DNA from: Phallus indusiatus
Taxonomy: Eukaryota > Basidiomycota > Agaricomycetes > Phallales > Phallaceae
DNA: 64,000 nt
Reading direction: 5' to 3'
Assembly (NCBI GenBank): GCA_027605045.1
Contig: JAQFWX010000177.1
Location: 1 to 64,000 of the forward strand
Shown here: in pieces, positions 9,238-20,879 of the stretch
Position numbering within the stretch: the stretch's first letter is position 1
How the letters are laid out: every line of letters begins with the position of its first letter
Notes under the pieces: model-generated
Database searches by the model: none
What the model was told of the DNA's origin: nothing
What the model saw: only the letters and a program-made list of their open reading frames with translations
Translations under genes and position numbers: made by a program

Positions 9238-10904
9238 CTACCGTCCATGGTCTTGTGTGTCCATCAGACCGTGATCTGTGCGTGGAGCAGAAGGGGGTCT
9301 CGTAGGAGGGCGTGAAGAAGGCGGGCTTGATGTGGGGGAATAGTAGGCCGTAGGAGTGGGGGAAGCCGAGTATGGCGCTATGCCATACCTTTTGTGTGAA
9401 TTATCGAAGTAGGGCAGTTCAGATAAATTAGAATCGGAACGCGAATATGGTAATCCAAGGGCTAAGCTTGATTTGGAACCAGCCTTGTGAATAGAATATC
9501 GTTTTTTGTTTACGAAGTTCATCATGAGTGAATTAGAGGCGTTGGATGATCCTGGGAACAGTGGTCTGGCATCAGGGCCATAAGCTGGGAATTTAGCACA
9601 GGGTTTGTTGTATGTGTACGTGGCGACGAGCACGGTCGTCGAACCAAATATGAACGCGGGTGTTATGACGAAATTGAAAAGGACGACAGAGGCAAGGAAT
9701 GATATAATGATGCTCAGACTTGTTGCGAAACCTTTCATAATATTATCGGAGTATTTGATGACGACGGCGGTGATTAGGCCTCCAAAGACCTGCGCAGCTA
9801 CTGTTGCCCAAGCCCATACTCCGAAATTACGGAAGAGGTCCCAGAACCACCCCCCAGATGTAGCATTAGAACCGGAGAAAATGATAGGAACGAGAGCCGG
9901 AAGGAGCGAAAAAAGAGACAGTTGCACATTACGAATCCACACGTCGACTTTCGAGCCTTTTAGCACCATCTCGAAATAGACACCTGCCAAGCCTGAAGTA
10001 AAGCAAGCGGCGGTGACGGCCAAAAATCCCTTCAGGGGGTGCATCGCATGACTGGGCGACGAAAAGGAGTTATCCGGTAGGGATGGTTCGTGATCGCCCA
10101 GCTTTACCGTTTCATTGAACGTCATTATACGTGCGGATGGATGGGTGGCAAAAGAGCGCCCGTATGTTCCCGCAGTTGCTTGCAATTGGACTATGCCAAC
10201 GCCAATGGCTAGAAAAAACAGCGCCATCCATTTGGTTGGACCTAATTTCTTGCGCAAGAGCATCACGGAAAAAGCAGCCGTTGTAAGGATTTTCATTTGG
10301 TACGTGACCGTGAAAGTTGCAACGTCGAGATTGGCGGCAGCGACATACTGTAGGTTGTTCTGAATGACATACAAAATAGCGGGAATAGCCAATTTCCAGC
10401 AATCGTCACTAAAAACCTCTCTTCCAACGCGCTTGAACCGGTAGAGCCATTTGTCCACATTATAAGAAGCAGCAAAAGTGGGTGGTGATGAAGTAAACAT
10501 GTATCCCAAAGCAGCCTTTCGACTGGTTTGTTGGGACGGTTTGTCAATGTTGCATACCGCAATGGCAAGCGAAATGAATCCCTTGAGTAACTCATTCAAC
10601 AACACAGCAGACGCGGCCGAATACGCTCTGGAAGGCGGCGTTGAGACACGTGAATGATGCATTATGATCGTTAAGGTTGCATTTTGAACGGCGAGAATAA
10701 TAAGACTAGCAACCAAGAAAAGGTTAGACGGTAGTTGAGACCAAGTTATGAACGAGATGCTCACGAAACGTATTTTAAAGACAGACCCAGAATTTTTGGA
10801 GGAGACTCTGAATCTTGGGGGGACGGGGGACCGGAGGATGACGACAAATCCGAGACTGGAAAACGAGAGTTTTGCGAACAGGTCGAAAACGGAGTATCCG
10901 ACAT
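9238..10904 (-). CDS. UDP-galactose/UDP-GlcNAc-type nucleotide-sugar transporter (SLC35A family)
   Basis: Golgi antiporter importing UDP-sugars for glycosylation. Exon 1 starts at the ATG 10902-10904 (MSDTPFSTCSQNS), runs through a Ser/Pro-rich leader into ILGLSLKYVS, then splices to LIILAVQNATLTIIMHHSR. ILGLSLKYVS-LxxLxxQN is the exact family N terminus. The body has ten-helix SLC35A features: LLNELLKGFISLAIAV, NNLQYVAAANLDVATFTVTY, QMKILTTAAFSVMLL, GLAGVYFEMVLKGS, VQLSLFSLLPALVP, DNIMKGFATSLSIIISFLAS. The C-terminal tail is long, Ser/Pro-rich and low complexity, about 120 residues. The last exon edge is uncertain (see 8995-9093). It is convergent with nothing and divergent from HFM1, about 790 bp away. 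Confidence 0.88.
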
Positions 10905-11697
10905 GATGGAATTTTGGTATGAACGATGATGAAGGTCTGGAGACTGGGGCGAGCTCGGAAGCGAGCAGCTAATGGAAGAGGACCTGGTACAAGTGCGAAA
11001 GAAGGTCGCCCAAAAATGGTGCGCAGCACAAAGACAGAGATGAGAAAAAAAAACAAATTAGCAATTATTCGGAAGATATTGTTTGAATAACAAGGATAAA
11101 CCTTGGAGAAAAGGAAACGAGTCTGGGGTCGAGAAATTATAATGACGCAGTAGCAGAGCAGGTGCGATAGCGCTCGCTGCAGAGCTTCAGAGGCTCTGAT
11201 GACGGAAGAATTCCGACCCTTTTTCATAGCAAAGAGAAAAACCGTAATTGCATACCTTTCCGGAGTGATTATGGCTGTGCATTCCAGCTTCAGAGACTCT
11301 GCTGTCCTCGACATCATCGTCGTAGCGGTGGTCGTCCCAGACGAAACCAGTTTTCGTGGCCGATTCTTTCGCCTGAATTTAGCGTGCTTTTGTTTGGCCA
11401 CTACAAACAAACAGACGCCGCTTATCAAAGAAGCATCCAGTTTACCATCAGAAGTGCACGCCTTACAGAGACTGGGACTGCCGTGTATCATGTGTGTCTA
11501 CTTCCCACCTCCCCAGATAAATTTATATTCCCAAACTACAGCTTAAATCAACCTTTCTACTAATTGAGCATGGTCGTCGCAACATGCTCTCACACGAGCA
11601 AGCAGCTCCACTCAGGTGAAAAAATTTTCTGGTTGATAGTTCGCTGACTCAGCATCACGTGCGTTTCTCGCGTCTCTTCCCTGGACCTGCATCACTG
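10905..11697. other. Intergenic region between divergent transporter and HFM1 genes
   Basis: About 0.8 kb that must hold both promoters. A long open frame exists on the minus strand (about 10775-11491), but its predicted product has no family features and it overlaps the transporter's first exon in another frame. I see no gene here. Confidence 0.6.
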
Positions 11698-14600
11698 ATG
11701 GATTGGCTGGCAGACGACGACGACGACTGGGGCGATTCCTTCAGTAAGTGATGCGTGTATGCGTTTGATGATCTTTCGGGGATTAAACAATTCATGTGTT
11801 CCTGCCGTAGATGAACGGCCTTCCCATTTATCAGAGGAATATCGTCCTTTCCGAGACGACAATGATTCACCGGGAAATTTTGCTAGCAATGCATCAACTA
11901 TGACAACCCAAAAACCACATACTTTCAACAGTCCTCGATTAATACCGACCTCAGTTCTTCGTGAGTATTCCTCTCACATGCTTGAAATGCTCTGTGACGT
12001 CAGATATAGCAGATGCATTTCGACAGTTGTTCAAATTTGGTGTCTTCAATGCCATGCAGTCTGAGGTATTCGATACTGTAAGTAGTCTGCTATAGCATGA
12101 TGTAACCCACGTCGTGGACTTAGGATTGTTCAGGTCCTGGAGTCAACGGCGAATCTCGTAAGTCCGTGAGTCAACGTCATATCCAATGCTCATCCGACCA
12201 AATTTAATTAGGTCATTTCCGGTAATTTATACACACTTTCTCTTCTCCGGAATAATAATTATGGTCTTTTGTAAGCTCCAACCGGAAGCGGGAAAACTGT
12301 GCTATTCGAATTAGGAATAGTTCGCCTCCTCAAGACGAACCAACAGGAACGTAAATGTGTTTACATGGCTCCCACTAAAGTAAATAGAGGTTTTTTTCCT
12401 TATCTACGTGCTACCTTACTCTTTCTCAGGCCCTATGCTCCGAAAGATTTCGAGATTGGGCAGAAAAGTTCAGAATTTTGGGAATAAAATGTGTTGTTTA
12501 TAATTCTCAAACAGCTGATACATACTGAAAAATTTCAGGCTGTGAATTAACAGGAGACACGGTGGAATACAATGCCAATGCACTGGGAGAAGCTAAGCAG
12601 TCCACAATAATGTGTTTTATTTTCCCCACATAATTGAACTTTCTAACCAGAATCACCATTCAGCATAACTACTGTAAGCCGCACATCATTTATCGATGCA
12701 GCTCAATTCACCCGTGTTTGGCAGCCAGAAAAGTTCGACTCTTTAAGTAGAAATTGGTATTATTTACTCGAGTTTCTTTCCTTCCAACAATTTATATCAA
12801 ACATACCAGGCGAGATAATCGTGAATTTATATCTCAGATCGGGCTGTTTTTGATAGACGAAGTAAAACCCTCGAGTTTTTATCCTATTTCATTTCACACT
12901 TGATTTTTCCTTCGCAGGTTCATATACTTAACGATACACGAGGATCTACGCTAGAGGTCGTAATAAGTCGGATGAAAAGTCGAGCATCTTTGCGTTTCAT
13001 CGTCGTTTCGGCTACTGTTCCGAATATTAACGATGTCGCTGAATGGGTTGGAAACGAGTCCTCTACTGGTTCCGCAACCGTTTTTACGGTAAGCTCGCCA
13101 GTTTACTTTGCTAAACCTGATTCATTTGTAAAACAGTTTGGAGAACATTATCGGCCATGTCGACTTGCTCGATTTGTTTACGGTTTTCCTCGGAAAAACC
13201 AAAACGAATTCTCCTTTGATAGATCGCTTGACTACAAACTACTTCCTCTTCTCTCGGCCCATGCCGACAATAAACCCAGTCTCATATTTTGTTCCACACG
13301 AAAAGGTAAGGAATCCCCTTTGTTTGAGCTCACAAATTGAAGAAATATATATATATATATAGGGACTGTTGCAACAGCTGAGACTTTAATGAAAGAATAT
13401 ATTAAATTATTAGAGACGAAACAATGTGTTCCGTGGACCAAACCAAGATGGTAATTGCGCTGGCATGCGTTTGTTATAGTTGATTTTCTTATTTCCATAA
13501 AGCCTCGATGCCACATTCGCCGATCAAAAGTTGCAAGGTTTATATTATTATTATTCATTCATCTATGCTTTTTTACGGCTTATTTGGAATTTAGAGCTCG
13601 CCTCTTATGGAATCGGTGTTCATCATGCTGGTTTGGGACTTGAGGATCGTCGTTCAGTCGAACGGCTGTTTCTCAAAAAAATCATTCAAATCGTCGTTGC
13701 AACTTCAGTGAGAGTCATCCTGCCATATCTTGATCCTTAGTTTATCAAAGAACGTACGTAGACACTGGCTGTTGGCGTCAATTTACGTGAGTGATGTACT
13801 GGTTGAACTTCACCATGCGATAGCAACTTTGAGCAGCAGCCCACACGGTTGTTATCAAAGGCGTCAAAACTTGGCAAAATGGAGAATGGAGCGAGTATTC
13901 AGAGCTTGATTTTATTCAGATGATAGGGCGGGCTGTATGTATTACTGCGCTTACCTAGTTAATGAAGGCTGATTTTGTCTTTACAAGGGACGTCCTCAAT
14001 TTGGTTGGTATTATTAGATTTCCTCTCGGTCGACGGCTGAATCATTTTCTTTCAGACGAAGAAGGTATTGCCCTCATTTTATGCAACACAGAACAGGAGA
14101 AAAAATTCAAAGAAATCGCAACTCAACAAATATGCCTTGAGAGTTGTCTACACCGTAATTTGGTGGAGCACGTGAATTCTGAGATAGGTCTCGGAACTAT
14201 CACGAATCTTGCCACTGCTAAAGGTACTGTTAATATGCTACTGTTCACTTGATTCTTCTGATGATCATTCCATAGAATGGTTGCATAATTCATTCTTATT
14301 TTATAGGATACAGAAGAATCCTCGTCATTATGCTTTAGACAAATCATTAGAACAAAGTTGGGAAAATCGCTTAGATGAATTAGTAGAAACATCCATCTCC
14401 GATCTGCAGCAAAGCAAATTGATAACCGTGGCAAGTAACAACGAATATAAAGCGACAGAATATGGTGACATAATGAGCAAGGTCCGTATATGCGTTTTTT
14501 CAAACTCTTGGAGGCAGACTAATGTCGAGCCAAAGTTTTACATACGACTGAATACGGTATTTTCCATCTTGATTGAGAGAAAAAGCGCTTGATGTGTTCT

Positions 14601-17293
14601 GATTAGATGAAAGCTATTATAAATCTTCCCGAAACAGCCAGTGCTCGCGAGATTGTGAGTCTCATGGTTTTCTCTTTGTGTAATTGAAATGGTAACAACC
14701 AAGAATTCAGTTACAGGCAATCTCAAATGCTGAGGAGTGAATATATCTTTGACCATGCAGCTTGACGTTGGTTGAACGTTGCCTTTTTTCTCTCAGACTT
14801 AGCGAGCTCCGGCTGAGGTCCGGTGAAAAACAGGTTAACAAAACTAATCCTTCTTGGTATTACATATTTAATTCCTGTTCTTTAGATCTATAGAAAGCTT
14901 TCCGAACACAATGATATCCGGTTTCCGAGTAGGGTTGAGAAAGCTGCTGATAAAATTTTTATTTTGATACAAGTATACAAATTCGCTTTGCCTTCGTTGT
15001 GAACCCGCTTACCAGACATTAGGCTGTTTTGGGAGGCGTTCCTCTCGCTGCACCGGAATATAAAACTTCTGATAGCCAGCCATTCTTAGAAGCCATAACA
15101 ATCCTGAAGCATTCGGTTCGTGTCGTTCGAAGTAAGTGGCAGTTAAATGGCTTTGATGTCAAGCTCCTCATTATTTAAATAGCCATCGTTGAGGTCGCAC
15201 TAGTAAAAAAACACGGTTTAGTTCTCAAATCCGGAATGGAGCTGTAAGCGACATATAAATTATGTAGCAGATGGATCCTTTATCTGCTGGGTGTTATGTA
15301 TCTCAGACTTCGCAGTCTCACCGGCAAAGCATGGGAAGATCGGCCTATCGTTCTTCGACAAATAAACCATATCGGGGATAAAAGTATCAAAGTAAGTCAT
15401 CAATTCTGACTAGTGAGCATATATATAACAAATCCATTAGGTCTTGACGCAGAACAATATCACGACTTTTGCAGCATTGAGAAAGACTACGCCGTCGCAA
15501 TTAGAATTGGTGCGGATTAATATACATATAAAGGGTAGTACTCTTATATCTTTTGATTATAGATCTTGAACCGTAGACCCCCTTTCGGGACCCAAATACT
15601 TACTGCCATTTCTGAGCTCCCACAATATGACTTAGATATCACTGATTCCCATATTCAACCCTCAAGAAAAAACAAGGCGATTATGATAGAACTAACTATC
15701 AAATGCAGACTGAGCGGAGACACCGGTGAAACAGGCAAAAATTCCAAACGCAAATCTACCATGCTGGGAATGACATCCATTTTAACGGTGACAAACGAAT
15801 TTAGTTTCATTGACTTTCGACGCATACCGTGCGTTAAGACATTAAGTTTGTGATATTGGAACTTAACCCAAAACACCCAGAACACGAGCCTTGCGCCAAC
15901 CGAAGATTTTTTCGGTGACCGTCGCCTTTGAGAAACCGAGTCAGTTTGTTGTCGTAACTGTTAGTCCGGTAAGCTAGACTATCGCTGGGTTGATGGAGAG
16001 TGCTTAATGCGAAAATGTAGGACAATTTCGCAGGGTTATCCGTGACGACAACGTATAAACCTTCTATCTCTGCAGGAGAATATCCTGTCCCTCAAACAAA
16101 ACCCCCAGGCTATGATGTGGTATTATACGTTCCGTTCTACCTCAGATTGTCGAAATCAATAATAATTAAAGGATGAAATTCTGGCCGGACTAGAAGATGA
16201 TCCTACCTTTTGGCAGGCGGCAATTGACTCTGATGAAGCACTTGAATCTAGTAGGGTAATTTCGAGCTAAGAGCACTCGCCGGGGTTAACTTAAAACAGA
16301 ATCGGTTCAAAAAGCTCCCACACAAGAAAAGCAGAGTGAACGTCCGAAGCAATTCTCCGATCTGGGTAAACTTGGGTCAACAGTACCGGTCAAATTACCC
16401 AATGGAAACTATAGGTCAGCTGAAGCTTCTCGCATTAAACATATAAATCGATACCGTTTAGATGTAACCATACGTGCAAGAGGAAAAATCAATGCCGCCA
16501 TCTTTGGTAAATTACTAATAGCCCAGTCGCAAACATTAAGTATTCATTTCAACATGCTTATAGTTGTCGAGATGGTTTATCCCGCCCTCCCAAACGAAAT
16601 CCTGCTTCGTGTTCGCAAAGCAGTATTCAAGCATCCGAACTTCGACCATCGTTAAAAAAGCCGGCCGCTTTTGATAATCATAATCTTAAAGGAACATTAC
16701 TTTCGAAGCCAACCTCTGTAGCTGGTAAACTTGTTTCCTCTACTGAAAAGAAGTTAGATATGCCGAAGAAAGGAGGAACAACAGCAGATTCAGAAAACTT
16801 AATTTCGAGTGACGATGAGAGTTTACCAAATCCTGATAAATTCTTTGAACACTTCGGAGAAATGTGCGACGAAGATATCATTGTTATCGACGATTCGGAA
16901 AGTAGGAGCCAGTCAATGATAACAGATGATATCAAAGAGGTTCCTCCGGTATTACCCGAAAAACGAAAGTCACCAGCGATTACTATACCGCGACCCTTCA
17001 AATATCAGAAAACGAGTCATGTCTCACCAAGCGGTCTCAATAGGAAGGAAGCAACCCGTTGCACCCCTCTTTTCTTACCAAGTTCTCCCTTTGACAGGAA
17101 AGAAACAGATTTCACAAGAGTTTCTCAGGTTTTGACCATAGACAATGATACGGAGACGTGCGACCAGTTTGTAAACGAAACGAAGGACGAAAAAGAACAA
17201 TGTAACGACAACGATGAACAAAATCATCCTTCGGACGGCTATGCAAGAGATTATGCAGAACTATGCGCCTGGTTAATGGATGTTGCCGAATAA
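11698..17293 (+). CDS. HFM1: Meiotic ATP-dependent DNA helicase HFM1/MER3
   Basis: Superfamily 2 Ski2-like helicase that stabilises recombination intermediates for meiotic crossovers. The start MDWLADDDDDWGDSF is followed by more than 20 short introns; every junction I traced keeps frame. Motifs in order: Q-like FNAMQSEVFDT, Walker A ISAPTGSGKTVLFELG (about 12285), MAPTKALCSERF, LTGDT, ITTPEKFDSLSRNW, DEVHILNDTRG, VVSATVPNINDVAEW, SLIFCSTRKG, YGIGVHHAGL, TLAVGVNLPAHTVVIKG and MIGRAGRPQFDEEG. The winged-helix and Sec63 regions follow (RFPSRVEKAADKIFILIQAV, LGGVPLAAPEY, LTGKAWEDRPIVLRQI). Near 16450-16570 lies a C-terminal zinc module (YRCNHTCKRKNQCRH then CCRDGL), as in other HFM1 proteins. 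The tail is Ser/acidic. All motifs are intact, so the gene looks functional, which implies a sexual cycle. Confidence 0.93.
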
Positions 17294-17357
17294 AATTCTA
17301 GTGAATTAGATGACGTGCACATCCTAAACACAATTTGTGTCATTAATAATTAATATT

Positions 17358-18747
17358 TTACTTTTCGGAATTATAAATTGATAGTGCATCCGCAAAACGT
17401 GGATCCCAAGCTACCGGTGAATTTGGGTCGATGATTTCCCAACCAGCCAGGTCCGCTCTCCACTTCAGCTCCTTCTGCATTCGTTCTGCACGTAACTCTA
17501 CTTCAGTCGGTGGTGGGTAATTCCGTTCGTCTTTGGTAGGTTCTCGTTCATGTCTAGCCAATTCTCTCGCGACCTTGATCTTTTGAGGCAAACCTTCATA
17601 GTAAGATTTCCGAGCCTTGTCAATATCCGGAGACAAAGACGACAGCTTGTAAAATCCTTCGACGTCAATATCGAACGATAAGTCGCTTTCTGGAGGGATT
17701 TGATCGCCATCTGGTAGAGGTCCTCGGATAGGTCTGGCCGATCCTGTTATTAACTGGTAAGCTGCCTCTGCTCCGCGTTGCACATCGTTTCGCCGGTTGA
17801 AGAATTCCCAGATCATGAGAGGGATGTATTTTAGTCCGATGAGGTTTCTGAAGTGTAGTAGTAGGATGGGAGGATATCGAGGTATTTCAGAAGGTATTTC
17901 TTTTGTTCGTGGATCCAGCACATTGGCATTGGACTTGGGCTGCAATGGAGGATAGATGGTTGTCGGGGGTAATAATGGTGATCTGGTTGGAGGTTTCTCG
18001 GTATCATTAGAAATTTCTTCGGTTTCATCAAAAACATTATCATCTTCCAATTCTTTTGATAAGACCGCTTCCTTGTCGATGATATCCAAAGGTTCTGTCC
18101 ATCCGCGTTTTAGCCCATTCATAAACTCTTTGAAAGTATGACGTCCAATCAAAATAATGCCCCCCTCCATGTATCGTTTTCGTTCTTCCCCTCTAGTATG
18201 ATTAGGGATTCCTAAAGCTTCCAATACGGGCGGAGGATCGAGGCCTAAATCTACACGTCTTTGGGACTTGATTTGCTCGGAAACTTGTTCCGCAATACTT
18301 CCATGACGTTTCCCTTTTATCATGTCATAATCAACAGCGGCGGCAACTAAAATTGGCTATAACGATAATAGTTCCTTGGTTTTTGGGAAATACGAAGCGA
18401 AAATATGGACGATAACTCACTTTAACATACTTGCGAAAGTATTGCAAGGCCCGGTCGCTGTCTTCGTCTCCTGGACACCTGCTTCCATAAACGAAGATTT
18501 TCCTAGGAAACTCGTTGCTTGATAATGGCTCTTCTGCGAGATGTCGAACTTTATCGATATAAGTCCTTTGGATTACTTTGCACTTGCGTCGATCGTATGC
18601 ATAAAGACCAAGAGCAGAAGAGGTGAGGGATAAAAATATGAGCCAGTTCCGGGAGGGTAGTTTAGGCCTTTTGTTTAGCCAACTTGGCGAGATGCCCATA
18701 AATTGAAACACATAGTTTCGGTTTGTCTGAGGAGCGGGCGAGGACAT
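17358..18747 (-). CDS. TIM54: Mitochondrial inner-membrane translocase subunit Tim54
   Basis: Part of the TIM22 complex that inserts carrier proteins into the inner membrane. The ATG at 18745-18747 opens MSSPAPQTNRNYVFQFMGIS. A membrane anchor follows (NWLIFLSLTSSALGLYAYD, about residues 33-52), then the signature DRRKCKVIQRTYIDKVRHLA-EEPL. One intron (about 18350-18420) joins YFRKYVK to PILVAAAVDYDMI. The C-terminal half has EGGIILIGRHTFKEFMNGL, a Pro-rich insert, then PLMIWEFFNRRNDVQRGAEA and a charged C terminus. About 440 residues fits the family. It is divergent from the HYPK gene with 99 bp between start codons. Confidence 0.88.
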
Positions 18748-18846
18748 GCAGAGTCTGTCCTGTATTTTAGCGCTGGATTAGAGGAACTCCGATTTTACTC
18801 AGTGTGCGCGAGGCTGCATTTCAACAGCCACACGACAGTCACTTGG

Positions 18847-19242
18847 ATGGCAACAAACAATCGAAATGGAAGAATTGAGCCCGAAGTGGTGATTAACGTG
18901 CGTTGTTTTTTTTATGGTATCAACTGAAGAGAACTTAATCGAACCTTTCAATAGTTTGCGGATGGGTGGTCTTATTCAAAGCAGCGCATGGAAGATGCTT
19001 TCAGAAGCGGTTTGTTCGACAAGCCACCCGCAAAAGCAGCGAAGGAATCGCATAATTGCAAAAAAGAGGATGTGGAGTTTATTGTAAGACGTTGCCATCT
19101 CCATGTTATATCTTTATATACATATATTCATCGTATCATCCAGGTCAATGAGCTTGAAGTACCTCGAATACAAGCTGAGAGAGCATTAGCGGCCACTAAT
19201 GGAGACGTGACTAAGGCTCTGCAAACGTTGATATCTCCATGA
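18847..19242 (+). CDS. HYPK homologue (NatA-associated UBA-like protein)
   Basis: Small ribosome-associated protein; HYPK binds the NatA N-terminal acetyltransferase and acts with the nascent chain complex. The spliced product begins MATNNRNGRIEPEVVINFAD, contains an acidic/basic helix (SKQRMEDAFRSGLF), and ends in a UBA-like three-helix domain: KKEDVEFIVNELEVPRIQ then AERALAATNGDVTKALQTLI. The DVExI...EL(E)xxxxxAExAL...GDxxxAL pattern is the HYPK/NACA UBA signature. Two introns: 18898-18954 and about 19084-19143. About 90 residues. Confidence 0.85.
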
Positions 19243-19453
19243 AAAGCTGGGAGGGAGATTGTTTTAACTGGGCTTTCGTTGGACTGGGTCTAACAATGTG
19301 ATATAATTTATAACAGTGGTACGACGAGGAAGTAGGTTTTATAAAAGAAATTGGAGAATAGCCATGTAAAAAGAATCGATAGCAAAGACACAAGTACACA
19401 CGATCATTATGAAATGCTTTTGAGATAGAATGAAAGCTTCCTCGTTACGCCCG

Positions 19454-19904
19454 TCATTTCTTCTTGGGTTTGCCATTTACACCCATCCCTGGCAGTCGTG
19501 ATGGCACCTGACCATAATCCTTCGCACGACGGAAAAGAAGAACATGAGGTTCGGGAGCTAGTGAAAGTTATAAGAAACAGATGCTTGCTGACATGAAATA
19601 AGCCTGTGGTTTACCGTGAACTTCATAATGCTCCCAACCCAAACTTTGCGTGATTCCGATGCCGCGCCACTCTTCTTCGGTCAGCAAGCGCAAAACATCA
19701 GGCTGCTGGGGGTTTTGGAAGAATTCACGAGGTATTAATTTGAGCAGTGGCTTGGGTAAAATGACGTGTCGGTATTCAAACAAATCATCTGAGTACCGTT
19801 CAGAATAGTGAATTCTAAAGAACAGAGATAGGAAAAAAAAAGAGAAAAGTAAGGACCAAAAAAATAACTTACTTTTCGATATATTCGTCTCGCTTGTGAG
19901 CCAT
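19454..19904 (-). CDS. CKS1: Cyclin-dependent kinase regulatory subunit Cks1
   Basis: Phosphate-binding adaptor of CDK1 that promotes multisite phosphorylation. The start [11 protein letters not shown] is followed by an intron. Then come [72 protein letters not shown] and a short basic tail ending KPKKK. The anion-pocket residues (YSERY, R of FEYRHV, SLGW) and the HAPEPH hinge loop are all present. About 110 residues, the normal size. Introns are near 19815-19870 and 19560-19613. Confidence 0.93.
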
Positions 19905-20879
19905 AATTATTCAGGAGATCACAGTAGGTAATCGGTATACGATGTGGCGCAAGTGTAAACAGTGGTGGAAGCGCGTCTCGTCACGTCTGTCACTTTAACT
20001 CTTCTGACGTGGTCCAAGCTGGCGAGTCCTGTTTCCTCACATGGTTTCACACATCATAACGAAAATTTATGGTCAAGTTTATTAAAAATAAAACTGCATT
20101 AGGACAATCAAGTAATTTACACTATTCGAAAGGTCCAAGTACTGTTATACTAGAGATATGGAAAATTATTAGCGCTCGAGTCCTTGGAGTTGGAATGTTT
20201 GAGCGACCAGGCAATTCAGACTCGCCTTTGAGGTCCTCACTCACACCCTTATTCCGTCCGAATTTGCATAGCACAAATTCTCAGACGAGCGAACTCTCGC
20301 GAGAACGCAGTAATGTTTTATAGGGTGTGTAGACAGGTTACCAGAGTGTTCATCCAACAAAAAAGAGCGAGACAATTTGGAAATATAACTCACAAGCATT
20401 GGTCATGTTCACAAACGAGTGCGAATATAGATCGTGACTAGGTGGTCCCGCGTCATCACTCCTCGACCGAAGGGAGAAACATCAGCTGGGACTGTTTTAT
20501 GTACGAACTGATTTTTCTCTACGACAGTTGTCTGGACCACGAAGAAACGTTCAAACGATATGAATCAGAAGATAGCAACACGTTCGAAGCCAGCAATGAA
20601 GCCGGATTGGTTCATCGTGGTAATTTGGCCGTCGCTGGTGTAAAAAAGAAAAAGAAAAACTGCGAAAGTGTTACTAAGCCTTTTATACGCTGTGCCATCG
20701 GAGTTTCAATTGGGCATACATGGAGATGGAAGTGGAAATGAAATGAGCGCCGATGGCTCGCTTGAGTATCTGTCGCTCCATAATAAGATGCAGCAAAGAA
20801 CATGGACGACGGTCATAAACGGTAAACATTCAATCAATGAATTCACTGGGAAACACCCTCTCTTTCTTTCTTTACCCTC
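19905..20879. other. Intergenic region upstream of the White Collar 2 homologue
   Basis: About 1 kb between the CKS1 start and the ATG at 20880. It probably contains the promoter and 5' leader of the light-regulator gene (pyrimidine-rich just before 20880). Short open frames have no recognisable features. I see no gene here. Confidence 0.5.

Noticed and set aside
10775..11491. 238-codon open frame on the minus strand upstream of the sugar transporter
   Set aside because: Its composition is low-complexity and it overlaps, in another frame, the convincing first exon of the transporter (MSDTPFSTCSQNS to ILGLSLKYVS). No family features.
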